This document shows, piece after piece, positions 1 to 9,208 of a stretch of 64,000 nucleotides of DNA. The stretch comes from Paenibacillus melissococcoides (GTDB lineage Bacteria; Bacillota; Bacilli; Paenibacillales; Paenibacillaceae). Position numbers and translations under genes: made by a program. The notes below the pieces were generated by a model. It saw nothing but the letters and a program-made list of their open reading frames with translations, had not been told where the DNA came from and did no database searches. The stretch is taken from NCBI GenBank assembly GCA_944800085.1, contig CALYLO010000001.1:1637001-1701000 (forward strand), read 5' to 3'. How positions within the stretch are numbered: the first letter of the stretch is position 1; each line of letters starts with the position of its first letter.

Positions 1-2
1 TG

Positions 3-2300
3 CCGCTCCCGAAGCGGCGGCATGGCAGATTGAAGCTGTATATCGGCCCGGTCAATGGCTGCGGGAAGACGTATGAGCTGCTGCAGGAAGGGCAACTGCT
101 GAAGCGCCGGGGCGCCGATGTGGCCATCGCGGGCGGATCGGGGTTATTCCCGGGCGGCCTGGCGGATCCCGGGACCGAGCTTGAATCTATTCCCGGACTT
201 CCGTGGCCGCCAGGGAATGCGGGCAAGCAGGATCTTGACGTGAAGGCGATTCTGGCCCGCCATCCGGACGTGCTGCTCATTGACGGCCTGGCCCATCGCA
301 ACCGCCCGGAGGCGCGGCGCCGGACGCGGCTTGACGATATCCGCTGCCTGCTGGCCCACGGCATCAGCGTCATTACGACAGTCAACGTCTATGAGCTGGT
401 CGGGGCGAATGAAGAAGCCCGCGTTTTGCCGGACCTCGCGGGCGAAGCCGCGGTAAGCGCCGATGTGCTGGCGCTGGCCGATGAAGTGAGACTCATCGAT
501 GTCACTCCCGAGACGATGCTGGCCCGATTGGCCGCGGCCGCGAGCGCTCGGGAGGAGGGGGCGGAGGTTCGGGATGCCCCCGCGTTCCGGCGCGATCATG
601 TGGCGCTGCTGCGGGAGCTTGCGCTGCGGCTGGTCGCCAAGGACGCGCACGCTTCGCTCGCGCAGCGCCGGGAAGCGAAGGGGATGGACGGCCCGGCCGG
701 TTCGGCGGAGCGCATCCTCGTCGCCGTGCAGTATCACTGGAACGGCTCCCTCTATATTCGCCGCGGCCAGCAGATCGCCAAGCGGCTCAATGGCGATATG
801 CTGGTCGCCGCGTTCCTTCGGCCGGGGAAGAAGCTGTCCCGGGAGGAGCGCGCCTTCCGGCGTGCGATGCGGAAGCTGACGGAGAAGGCAGGCGGACGAT
901 TCGAGGAGCGTCCGCTGTCCTCCCGCCGTTCCTTCCCGGAGGCGATCATCCGCTATGCGGCGGAACGGCAGGCGACCCGGCTCGTCTTGGGCCACTCCAA
1001 GCAGACCCGGATTCAGGAGCTCTGGCACGGCTCCGCGGTCAATGGCTTGCTGCGGAGGATGGATCGCATCGATCTGTTCTTCATGGCGGATCGTTCCCAA
1101 TATGAAGGGGAGCGCATGCTGGCAGCCAAGATGAGGGATCCCTCCGCCGCCGGGAGCCAGGGACGGACGGACTCGCGGAGAGGAGAGGTCGCGGGCGCCG
1201 CGCCGAAGCGGGGCAGCTTCAAAGTCTATGTCGGGGCCGCTCCGGGCGTGGGCAAGACGTACGCGATGCTGCGCGAGGGCAATGAGCTGCAGCGCAAAGG
1301 GCTTCATGTCGCGATTGGACTGCTGGAGACGCACGGCCGTAGCGAGACGCAGGCGCAAGTAGGGAGCCTCGCTACCGTGCCGCGCCGGATTGTCATATAC
1401 CGGGGAGCGCGCCTCGAGGAGATGGATACGGAGGCGGTGCTGCGATCCCGTCCGGATGTCGTGCTGGTGGACGAACTGGCTCACACCAATGTCCCGGGAA
1501 GCGCGCGGAAGAAGCGGTATATGGATGTGCTCGAGCTGCTGAACGCAGGAATTTCCGTCATTTCGACCGTCAACGTGCAGCATCTGGAGAGCCTGAATGA
1601 TGCCGTAGCGCAGTTGACCGGCATTCGCGTGCGCGAGACGGTGCCGGATCACGTGCTTCATGCGGCGGATGAGGTGCAGCTTATCGACGTGACTCCGCAG
1701 ATGCTGCGGCAGCGGATGAGGGAGGGGAAAATCTATGCGAAGGAGAAGGTAGAACAGGCATTAAGCCATTTTTTCACAACGGAAAACCTGATCGCCTTGC
1801 GGGAGTTGGCTCTGCGGGAGATCGCGGACGATGTCGACGAGCGGCTGGAATCGTGGGCGCGGTCCTCTTCGCTGCGCGGTCCATGGCGCCTGCATGAGGC
1901 CATTCTGGTCTGCGTCCCGAATGCGCGGCATGCGGAGACCTTGATTCGCCGCGGATTCCGCATCTCCTGGCGCCTCAAGGCCGAATGGCATGTGATCCAT
2001 GTCCGGCCCGGAGGAAGGGAGGCCGGGGAGGAAGAGCTCAGCCGGATCACACGGCTCGAGGAGATGACCGTCCGCTTGGGCGGGACGTTCCAGGTTCATG
2101 ATGCGGCGAAGTCTGAGCGCATACACCAAATCATTCTGCGCCAAGCGGCCGCATGCCGGGCGACGCAGCTCATTGTCGGCCAGCCCGGGAAGCGGACGCT
2201 CGCGGAAGAGCTTGTCCGCGGATCGACGGTCCGCTCGCTGCTGCGACATGCCCGCGATATGGATGTGCTGGTCGTGTCCTGTCAATGGCATGGCGGCTGA
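3..2300 (+). CDS. Tandem KdpD-sensor/universal-stress protein without a histidine kinase (5' partial)
   Basis: Two copies of the KdpD N-terminal module lie head to tail, each followed by a Usp-like alpha/beta domain: roughly residues 1-200 KdpD-1, 225-355 Usp-1, 395-600 KdpD-2 and 625-756 Usp-2, counted from the TTG at 30. Copy 2 has the normal P-loop GAAPGVGKTYAML and VLVDELAHTNVPGS. Copy 1 is degenerate (GPVNGCGKTYELL, LLIDGLAHRN, with the Walker B-side Glu changed to Gly). No transmembrane, HisKA or HATPase segment follows, so it cannot signal as a normal KdpD. The frame stays open to base 3 and reads PLPKRRHGRLKLYIG, matching the linker before copy 2 (APKRGSFKVYVG), so the true start is probably outside the window. 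By analogy with kinase-less KdpD proteins it may bind c-di-AMP or ATP and serve a Kdp potassium pump encoded to the left; that is inference. Confidence 0.85.
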   Translation, partial: PLPKRRHGRLKLYIGPVNGCGKTYELLQEGQLLKRRGADVAIAGGSGLFPGGLADPGTELESIPGLPWPPGNAGKQDLDVKAILARHPDVLLIDGLAHRNRPEARRRTRLDDIRCLLAHGISVITTVNVYELVGANEEARVLPDLAGEAAVSADVLALADEVRLIDVTPETMLARLAAAASAREEGAEVRDAPAFRRDHVALLRELALRLVAKDAHASLAQRREAKGMDGPAGSAERILVAVQYHWNGSLYIRRGQQIAKRLNGDMLVAAFLRPGKKLSREERAFRRAMRKLTEKAGGRFEERPLSSRRSFPEAIIRYAAERQATRLVLGHSKQTRIQELWHGSAVNGLLRRMDRIDLFFMADRSQYEGERMLAAKMRDPSAAGSQGRTDSRRGEVAGAAPKRGSFKVYVGAAPGVGKTYAMLREGNELQRKGLHVAIGLLETHGRSETQAQVGSLATVPRRIVIYRGARLEEMDTEAVLRSRPDVVLVDELAHTNVPGSARKKRYMDVLELLNAGISVISTVNVQHLESLNDAVAQLTGIRVRETVPDHVLHAADEVQLIDVTPQMLRQRMREGKIYAKEKVEQALSHFFTTENLIALRELALREIADDVDERLESWARSSSLRGPWRLHEAILVCVPNARHAETLIRRGFRISWRLKAEWHVIHVRPGGREAGEEELSRITRLEEMTVRLGGTFQVHDAAKSERIHQIILRQAAACRATQLIVGQPGKRTLAEELVRGSTVRSLLRHARDMDVLVVSCQWHGG

Positions 2301-2361
2301 TGAATAGGAATACTATAGTTATAGCGAAATCTAAGCTTCATGTGTCGGACGCTGCTGTTGA

Positions 2362-2826
<465 letters not shown>

Positions 2827-2998
2827 GATCTGATCCGGAAGCATCCCGTGTCTGTCTCGTTTATTTGCGGGAATAATCATCGCCTCCGCCTCATATGGTT
2901 CAAGTGATTTGTACGGGGAGATAACCTGCAGATATCCTCAATGGTTCGTCCGGGGAAGATGCCAGGCTACAACAAATTGAGGCGGAGGTGGTTAACGG

Positions 2999-4198
2999 GT
3001 GCAACACAATCTGAAGCAAGCGCAGCCGGAATGCATCCCGCATCCGATTCGGAAAAGTGACGGCGCCGGTGCAACCGATTATGGCCCGCGCGATGTGATG
3101 CGCGATCGGGAGAACCCGGATATGTTCGTGCCGCCGGTTACGGACGAGGGACTGGTGCCGAACTTGAAGTTCTCGTTCTCCGACGCGCATATGCAGCTGA
3201 ATCAGGGAGGATGGTCCCGCGAGATTACGGTGCGGGAGCTGCCGGTCGCGAAGACGCTGGCCGGCGTGAACATGCGTCTTACGCCGGGAGGGGTAAGAGA
3301 GCTCCATTGGCATCAGCAGGCCGAATGGGCCTTCATGATATTGGGCCGGGCGAGGATTACGGCGGTTGATCAGAACGGCCGCAATTTTATTGCCGATGTC
3401 GGTCCGGGCGATCTGTGGTATTTCCCCCCGGGCATTCCTCATTCGATTCAGGGGCTGGAGGAAGGCTGCGAGTTCCTGCTTGTCTTCGATGACGGCAATT
3501 TCTCCGATCTGAACACCCTGTCGATCTCCGATTGGTTCGCGCACACCCCGAAGGAAGTGCTGTCGGCCAATTTCGGAGTGCCGATCAGCGCATTTAAGCA
3601 TGTGCCGGCCGAACAATTGTATATTTTCCAGGACGAGGTTCCGGGTCCGATCTCGGAGGAGCAAGTGCCGGACCCGAACGGCGCCGTCGAGCGGAGCTTC
3701 GTGCACCGTCTGCTCGCCCAGCCTCCGCTGACGACGCCGGGAGGCTCCGTCCGCATCGTCGATTCCTCCAACTTTCCCGTATCCGTGACGGTGGCCGCCG
3801 CCCTGGTGGAGATTAAGCCCGGCGCGATGAGGGAGCTGCACTGGCATCCGAATAATGACGAATGGCAGTACTATCTTAGCGGTCAAGGAAGAATGACGGT
3901 CTTCGCGGGCAACGGCTCGGCACGGACGTTCAATTACCGGGCGGGCGACGTCGGATACGTTCCGTTCGCATTCGGCCACTATATTCAGAACACGGGCACG
4001 GACAGCTTGTGGTTCCTGGAAATGTTCAAGAGCGACCGCTTCGCCGACGTGTCTCTCAACCAATGGATGGCGCTGACGCCGCATGATCTGGTGAGAGACA
4101 ATGTCTATGGCTCGCCGGAGCTGATGAAGGCGCTCCGCAAGACGAAATGGCCTGTCGTCAAGTATCCGGGAATTCCGCCGGTGATTGAGCAGGATTAG
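2999..4198 (+). CDS. oxdC: Oxalate decarboxylase-type bicupin
   Basis: A cytosolic 399-residue bicupin closely resembling Bacillus OxdC/OxdD, which convert oxalate to formate and CO2 with manganese and oxygen. Cupin 1 has RELHWH with ligands H103, H105, E109 and H148. Cupin 2 has RELHWH with H281, H283, E288 and H327, plus E341 in FLEMF. No signal peptide is visible. The flexible lid over the N-terminal site, SENST in B. subtilis, reads SDLNT here (residues 169-173), putting Asp at the position of the Glu needed for decarboxylation, so activity may be altered. GTG start at 2999, preceded by GGCGGAGGT. It converges on the acetylhydrolase gene, whose stop lies only 13 bases away. Confidence 0.9.
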   Translation: MQHNLKQAQPECIPHPIRKSDGAGATDYGPRDVMRDRENPDMFVPPVTDEGLVPNLKFSFSDAHMQLNQGGWSREITVRELPVAKTLAGVNMRLTPGGVRELHWHQQAEWAFMILGRARITAVDQNGRNFIADVGPGDLWYFPPGIPHSIQGLEEGCEFLLVFDDGNFSDLNTLSISDWFAHTPKEVLSANFGVPISAFKHVPAEQLYIFQDEVPGPISEEQVPDPNGAVERSFVHRLLAQPPLTTPGGSVRIVDSSNFPVSVTVAAALVEIKPGAMRELHWHPNNDEWQYYLSGQGRMTVFAGNGSARTFNYRAGDVGYVPFAFGHYIQNTGTDSLWFLEMFKSDRFADVSLNQWMALTPHDLVRDNVYGSPELMKALRKTKWPVVKYPGIPPVIEQD

Positions 4199-4211
4199 GC
4201 GGGCCGGGATG

Positions 4212-5723
4212 TTACTCCTGCCGGGAGGGCGCGGCCGCCGCTCCGGTCACGGTCAGCTTCGGATCGAACTCTACCTCGGGATAAGGAGGCGCCGGCCCGT
4301 CCAGCAGCGGCGCTTCCTTGCCGAGCAGGTAGCGGTCGAAGAAGGAGCGGACATAGTCACGGTTAATGCGCACGGATTGGTCCGCGGACACCTCCTTGGC
4401 GAACAGCGGAGACAGGAGCGCGGCATCCGCGAAGCGCTGATGGAAGAAGCCCTTGACGGTCAAGTAGTAGCGGTCGGCAGCGCTTTTCTCGAAGACGGAC
4501 TGCAGATCGGGAATATATTCCTCGTAGAACAGCTTCTCCCGCGTGCCTTGGCCGATCCCTCCGTCTTCGGCGGATTGCTTCCCTTCAAGCTGCTCCCGGA
4601 TCATGTCCGCCGTATCGGATGTCAGCATATACATGAACGGCTGCTTCAGGCCCGTGTGCGCCACGTTGCCCCAGAAGCCGCCTTCCAGGCTTACCCCGGC
4701 CTTGAAGCGGCTGTCCTTGGCCAAGGTCTCGGCCGTCTTCGCCCCGCCGTAGGAATGTCCGAAAATGCCGGCCCGATCGAGGTCGATCTTGCCGCGCAGC
4801 AGATGGTCCGCATCGCCCGTGCCGGTGTTCCATCCGGCCAGCGTGTCGAGCACGAAGCGGGCATCGTCGGAACGAATGTCAGTCCCGGTCACATTCGCTT
4901 CATACTGCGCCGCGGAAGCAGGGTACTCCGGATCGGGGCGGTACAGCACGCTCCTCCCAGCGGGGAAATTCACCTTCGAGGACGTGTACGGGTGATCGAT
5001 GCCGACGACGATATATCCGTTGCTGGCCAGCTCTTCGACGATCGTCATGCTCTGGTAGCGCGTGGAACGAATCCCGGGAGAGAACAGCAGCACCGGATAC
5101 TTCGGCTGCGCGTCCGAGACGGCGGCTCCCTCGACCGTATGGGCCGGGATGGCGTCCAAATATCCGAACAAGGACGGCGGGAAGCCGAAGACAAGACTCA
5201 TGGCTTCGGCCACTTCCTTCGGATAGGGCGTGCGCGGCAGCTTGGCTGCCGCATCCGGATCGGCCGGGTACCAGACGGTGATCATCAATTCCCTGTTATC
5301 GCCCTTTTCGTCAGTATAGGTCTCCTCGCGGCTCGGATCGGCCAGGTGATAGGATGCGGTGCCGATCGCATAGGAGCCTGTCGGTTCCGGGAGGGCGAAG
5401 ACCGGGAACAGATACGTCAAATAGGCGGAAGCCCCGGACAAGGCCAGCACGAGCAGCGACAGCGCCGCGATCGTGATGCGGGCCGGGCGGTGGCGCCCAC
5501 CGCCGCGAATGAGTCGGGTGAGCAGCATTAGGCCTAGAATCAAAGCCAGGATATAGGCGGGAAGCATCTGCAGCCGAAGCGGGCCGATGCCGGCATGCAG
5601 CAGACATGCGGCAGCAAGCACGGACAGCGCCGACGCATCCCGCCGCTTGTCCTTTCTCCCGAAGCAGATCCAAGCGGCCGCCAGCAGGTTGGCGGCGATG
5701 ACGGCAAGTTCCAATCCTCTCAT
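4212..5723 (-). CDS. Membrane-anchored platelet-activating-factor acetylhydrolase-like alpha/beta hydrolase
   Basis: A 503-residue protein. The first ~150 residues hold about four hydrophobic segments (starting MRGLELAVIAANLLAAAWI); the rest is an alpha/beta hydrolase of the PAF-acetylhydrolase type with nucleophile elbow GHSYGG, an upstream oxyanion region LLFSPG, and a late His in FFHQRFAD. The usual acid-residue motif appears as LEGG, so the acid may be Glu rather than Asp (tentative). The start at 5723 is chosen because GGAGG lies 8 bases upstream. The frame nevertheless continues upstream for 196 codons into a broken AraC-type regulator, so longer annotations (to 6311) will look like a fusion. 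It converges with the bicupin gene. Confidence 0.75.
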   Translation of the reverse strand: MRGLELAVIAANLLAAAWICFGRKDKRRDASALSVLAAACLLHAGIGPLRLQMLPAYILALILGLMLLTRLIRGGGRHRPARITIAALSLLVLALSGASAYLTYLFPVFALPEPTGSYAIGTASYHLADPSREETYTDEKGDNRELMITVWYPADPDAAAKLPRTPYPKEVAEAMSLVFGFPPSLFGYLDAIPAHTVEGAAVSDAQPKYPVLLFSPGIRSTRYQSMTIVEELASNGYIVVGIDHPYTSSKVNFPAGRSVLYRPDPEYPASAAQYEANVTGTDIRSDDARFVLDTLAGWNTGTGDADHLLRGKIDLDRAGIFGHSYGGAKTAETLAKDSRFKAGVSLEGGFWGNVAHTGLKQPFMYMLTSDTADMIREQLEGKQSAEDGGIGQGTREKLFYEEYIPDLQSVFEKSAADRYYLTVKGFFHQRFADAALLSPLFAKEVSADQSVRINRDYVRSFFDRYLLGKEAPLLDGPAPPYPEVEFDPKLTVTGAAAAPSRQE

Positions 5724-6735
5724 GTTACATACCTCCAGTGCGACGAACTCGCTCCCGAATTCAGGGAACGGGTTCATCTGCCCGCCAATGGCATCCGCGC
5801 CAAGCGCCAGCAGATCCCCGAGCGTCTCCCCATAATAGAAAATCCGCTCCGGCCGGGCCGGAATCTCGACTTCATGCCCCGTCCAATCTCTTACGCGCGT
5901 CCGGCTTCTCATGGAACGGGCATATTGTCGCGGCGTCACCCCCGTGGTCTGCCGGAAGCGGCGGTTGAAGTAATATTCATCGGAGAACCCGACTTGGCGT
6001 GCGATCTCCCGCAGCGGATCCTGCGATGCGATCAAGAGCTGCTTGGAGCGGTTGATGCGCAGCTCGGTCACATAATCGAGCGGCTTTTTGCCGGTCAACT
6101 CCCGGAAGAGAGCCGTATATTGCCACTGTGGCAGCCGGGCCATCTCGGCAGGCTGCCGGACCGTTACCGGCTCCGCATAATTGCCCTGCAGAGAAGAGAG
6201 CGTATCCTCGACCGACTGGGCGGGGTTCGGCGCATGTTCGGAGCGGCAGTTCTGCTCGAGCAGAAACATAAGCAGCTCCTGAAAGCGAAGCTGCCGCCGG
6301 AAGGACTCCACATCGGAACGATGTTGACTCCCCGCGTATAATGTTCCACGATACGGATTAGCCGCGAGAACGGATAGGCCGCAAGCGCATAGCGATTCGG
6401 CATCAGGCTGGCCGCATAAGGCGTATGGCGGGAATGTCCTGCCCGGATGGCGGCGAAGGCGAGCCGGTAGAAGCGGACGGCGTTATCGTATCCGTTGCTG
6501 ATGCGGGCCGTGCTTCCAGGCGCCAGGAGATAGCATTTGTGAGCGCCGGCATGGAAGGGACGGCTATCCACGGCGAGGCTTCCCGAGCCGCTGGTAAAAT
6601 AAGAAATGAATGGCTGTTCTCCGTATGGATGTCGCCGGTCTATCCGACAGGACGTTCGAACAGCTCGATCTTGAATAAATGAAAGAGCAAAGAGCGGAGT
6701 GGAGCGGAAGCGTTATTCTCATCAACCATCAACAT
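5724..6735 (-). pseudogene. Broken AraC-FecB (Btr/YbbB-like) siderophore-uptake regulator
   Basis: Pieces of one AraC regulator in several frames. The start MLMVDENNASAPLRSLLFHL at 6735 ends at TAG 6640-6642. The sensor domain continues in another frame (GSLAVDSRPFHAGAHKCYLL to about 6325). After a second shift near 6305-6320 come FRRQLRFQELLMFLLEQN and two complete HTH motifs (LPQWQYTALFRELTGKKPLD; LREIARQVGFSDEYYFNRRF). A FecB-like substrate-binding domain starts (PARPERIFYYGETLGDLLALGADAIG) but stops after ~50 residues, running in frame through the ribosome site of the acetylhydrolase gene. Intact relatives sense ferric siderophores and activate divergent uptake genes, matching the FecCD genes on the other side of the Fur box. 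One nonsense codon, two frameshifts and loss of most of the FecB domain make it non-functional as encoded. Confidence 0.8.
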
Positions 6736-6751
6736 GCTGCCACTCTCTAAT

Positions 6752-6766
6752 TGATAATGATTATCA
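6752..6766. promoter_or_regulatory. Fur box (perfect 7-1-7)
   Basis: TGATAATGATTATCA matches the Bacillus Fur consensus TGATAATNATTATCA at every position. It lies 17 bases upstream of the broken AraC-FecB start, where it would repress that gene when iron is plentiful. Confidence 0.9.
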
Positions 6767-6980
6767 GTGATTATTGTAGTCGAAAAGTACAGGCTTTTCA
6801 ATGACGAGTGAAAAGAGGCGGATTTTATTTTGTGCAAAAGAAAAGGGGAAGAACGAAAGGGAGAGGAAAGCCGTCCATATGGCCGATAGGCCGCGGCTGA
6901 AGGAGTTGCCCGGAAACCCGTCCGCCGGCGGGGGATGAAGGGCCTTCGATTTTGTGCAAAAAATCGCTTTCGTTTGTCCA

Positions 6981-7009
6981 TTGTCACCGCTGTGTGATCG
7001 CCCTAGAAT
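6981..7009 (+). promoter_or_regulatory. Promoter of the FecCD permease operon
   Basis: TTGTCA (6981-6986), a 17-base spacer, then TAGAAT (7004-7009): a good SigA-type promoter 53 bases upstream of the first permease start. A Fur-like site covers the expected transcription start just downstream. Confidence 0.65.
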
Positions 7010-7017
7010 GATATTGA

Positions 7018-7032
7018 TGAAAATGAGAATCA
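7018..7032 (+). promoter_or_regulatory. Fur-like operator at the permease promoter
   Basis: TGAAAATGAGAATCA matches 12 of 15 positions of the 7-1-7 Fur box. It lies 8 bases after the -10 element, so bound Fur would block the start of transcription. Confidence 0.65.
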
Positions 7033-7061
7033 ATATCACAAAAATCATAAGGGTGACAGGC

Positions 7062-8117
7062 ATGAATCAAGCAGCAAACGCGTTGCGCAAGGAAACCGTC
7101 CCGGAGAAAGTCGAATTCCGGTCGCGTCCGTGGGCGGGCGTCATCATTATTTTAGGCGGCCTGATTGCGTTGGCATTCGGCTTCGTCTTATCGATATCGT
7201 TCGGAGCGGCGGATATCAAGTTCGCGACCGTATGGGAAGCGATCTTCCGCTTCAATCCCGATGTGACGCAGCATCAGATTATTCAAGAGCTCCGATTGCC
7301 GCGCGTCTTGGGCGGGGCCATGGTCGGAGCTTGCTTCGCTGTGGCCGGAGCCATCATGCAAGGCATGACCCGGAACCCGCTGGCGGATTCCGGACTGCTG
7401 GGGCTCAATGCCGGGGCCGGATTTATGCTGGCCATCTGCTTCGCTTTTTTCCCGGGCTTGCCGTTCATGTATCTGATTATGTACGGCTTTCTGGGCGCCG
7501 GACTCGGGGCCGGGCTCGTCTATGGCATAGGATCGCTGGCCAAGGGCGGGCTGACGCCGGTGCTCCTTGTGCTGGCCGGAGCGGCGCTGAGCGCGCTGCT
7601 GTCGGCCCTGAGCGAAGGAATCGCGCTCTACTTCAAGATCGGGCAGGATCTGTCCTTCTGGTATGCGGGCGGCGTGGCCGGGACGAAATGGTTCCAGCTC
7701 AAAATTATGTTCCCCTGGATAGCGGCCGCGCTGATCGGCGCGATCGCCATCTCGCGCTCGATTACGATGCTTAGTCTGGGCGACGAGATCGCGAAGGGGC
7801 TCGGGCAGCGCACCGGACTGGTGAAGCTGGCGGGGACGGTCATTGTCCTGATTCTGGCCGGGGCGGCCGTGTCCGTTGTCGGAGCGGTCGGCTTCGTCGG
7901 ACTCATTATCCCTCATCTGGCGCGTTATCTGGTCGGCGTCGACTATCGCTGGATTATTCCTTGCTCGGCGGTATTCGGCAGCCTGCTCGTCGTATTCGCC
8001 GATCTGGCCTCGAGAATGATCAATCCGCCGTTCGAGACGCCTGTCAGCGCGCTGATTGCGCTTATCGGCGTTCCGTTCTTCCTCTTCCTGGCGCGTAAAG
8101 AAAGAAGGGAGCTGTAA
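7062..8117 (+). CDS. Ferric-siderophore ABC transporter permease, FecCD family (first subunit)
   Basis: A 351-residue polytopic inner-membrane protein of the FecCD/BtuC family, about ten transmembrane helices. Family marks include LRLPRVLGGAMVGACFAVAG, MQGMTRNPLADSGLLGLNAGAG and the late GFVGLIIPHLARYLVG. It pairs with the next gene as the heterodimeric channel for a ferric siderophore, similar to YfiZ/YfhA or FeuB/FeuC. ATG at 7062 is preceded by AAGGGTGACAGG; the in-frame ATG at 6954 lies upstream of the promoter and is not used. Only 5 bases separate it from the second permease. No siderophore-binding lipoprotein is present in the locus. Confidence 0.93.
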   Translation: MNQAANALRKETVPEKVEFRSRPWAGVIIILGGLIALAFGFVLSISFGAADIKFATVWEAIFRFNPDVTQHQIIQELRLPRVLGGAMVGACFAVAGAIMQGMTRNPLADSGLLGLNAGAGFMLAICFAFFPGLPFMYLIMYGFLGAGLGAGLVYGIGSLAKGGLTPVLLVLAGAALSALLSALSEGIALYFKIGQDLSFWYAGGVAGTKWFQLKIMFPWIAAALIGAIAISRSITMLSLGDEIAKGLGQRTGLVKLAGTVIVLILAGAAVSVVGAVGFVGLIIPHLARYLVGVDYRWIIPCSAVFGSLLVVFADLASRMINPPFETPVSALIALIGVPFFLFLARKERREL

Positions 8118-8122
8118 GCAAA

Positions 8123-9157
8123 ATGGCACAGATTACATCATTCACGCCCGAGCGCCGCAAGCGACACCGGAGCCTTGCGATTATGGCCATATTGGGAATT
8201 TTGATTGTTGTAATGTTCATTGTCAGCATGAATACCGGATTCATCCGGCTGTCTCCGCTGGATCTGGCCCGCACCTTGTTCGGAGCGGGAACCGACAAGC
8301 AGCAATTGATTCTATTCGAATTCCGGCTGCCGCGGATTGTTCTCTCCTTGCTTATCGGAGCAGGCCTGGCCGTATCGGGCTGCGTCATGCAAGGCATCTC
8401 CCGCAATGCGCTGGCCGACCCGGGCATTCTCGGCATCAACGCCGGCGCCGGACTCATCGTGATGCTGTTCATCTCGTTCTATCCGACGACGGCTGCGGCT
8501 CCGGTGTTCCTGCTGCCGGTCCTGGCTTGGATTGGCGCGGGATTGACGGCCGCCCTTATCTGCGCGCTTGCCTATAAGCGCCATGAAGGGATGCGGCCGA
8601 CGCGCCTGCTGCTGACGGGCGTGGCGGTGGCGGCGGGCATCAGCGCCGCCATGATCGTGCTGACGCTGCGGCTGAGCCCGGAGAAGTATCAATTCGTGGC
8701 GACCTGGCTGTCGGGCAGCATCTGGGGAACGAACTGGAAGTTCGTGCTGGCGCTGCTTCCGTTCATCATTGTGCTGATGCCCTATATATTCTGCAAGGCG
8801 CGCGTCATGAATGTGCTGAATCTGGGGGAGCAGACGGCGACCGGGCTCGGCGCGAATGTGTCGCGCGAGCAGCTGAAGCTGCTCGGGGCGGCGGTCGGCC
8901 TTGCCGGCTCCAGCGTCGCCGTGAGCGGGGGCATCGGCTTCGTCGGGCTGATCGGCCCGCATCTGGCCCGGCGCCTCGTCGGACCGAAGCACCAACTCCT
9001 GCTGCCGACATCCGCGCTGACCGGCGCGTTGCTTGTGCTGGCCGCAGATACGATCGGCCGCTGGATTTTGCAGCCGTCCGAGGTGCCGACAGGCATCGTG
9101 GTCGCGGTTATCGGCGCCCCTTATTTTCTCTATCTGCTTGCGGGGTCCAAAGCGTAG
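8123..9157 (+). CDS. Ferric-siderophore ABC transporter permease, FecCD family (second subunit)
   Basis: A 344-residue partner permease. It has the FecCD marks FRLPRIVLSLLIGAGLAVSG, MQGISRNALADPGILGINAG and GFVGLIGPHLARRLVG. Its ribosome site (AAGGGAGC) lies inside the end of the upstream gene, so the two are almost certainly translated from one Fur-regulated message. The energising ATPase should be FhuC/FecE-like, but the only candidate, at 11030, is truncated, so import would depend on an ATPase shared from elsewhere. Confidence 0.93.
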   Translation: MAQITSFTPERRKRHRSLAIMAILGILIVVMFIVSMNTGFIRLSPLDLARTLFGAGTDKQQLILFEFRLPRIVLSLLIGAGLAVSGCVMQGISRNALADPGILGINAGAGLIVMLFISFYPTTAAAPVFLLPVLAWIGAGLTAALICALAYKRHEGMRPTRLLLTGVAVAAGISAAMIVLTLRLSPEKYQFVATWLSGSIWGTNWKFVLALLPFIIVLMPYIFCKARVMNVLNLGEQTATGLGANVSREQLKLLGAAVGLAGSSVAVSGGIGFVGLIGPHLARRLVGPKHQLLLPTSALTGALLVLAADTIGRWILQPSEVPTGIVVAVIGAPYFLYLLAGSKA

Positions 9158-9208
9158 GCAAGCGACGGACAGAAGTCCCGATCATGAAGGAAAAGAGAGG
9201 TTATCACT

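Noticed and set aside
144..1661. Long open frame on the minus strand inside the KdpD-like gene (505 codons)
   Set aside because: It is the complement of a G+C-rich gene; the product is low-complexity Arg/His/Gln-rich with no domain, while the + strand frame has clear KdpD and Usp motifs.
4185..5531. 448-codon frame on the + strand opposite the acetylhydrolase gene
   Set aside because: Shadow frame rich in Arg, Gly and Gln; the minus strand carries GHSYGG and a signal-like membrane region.
5595..6341. 248-codon + strand frame opposite the AraC-FecB remnant
   Set aside because: Antisense of recognisable AraC HTH sequence; no ribosome site and no domain.
6764..7063. Minus-strand frame with a hydrophobic start across the Fur-controlled intergenic region
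   Set aside because: It covers the promoter and both Fur sites and has no ribosome site; the hydrophobic stretch is just A+T-rich DNA read in one frame.
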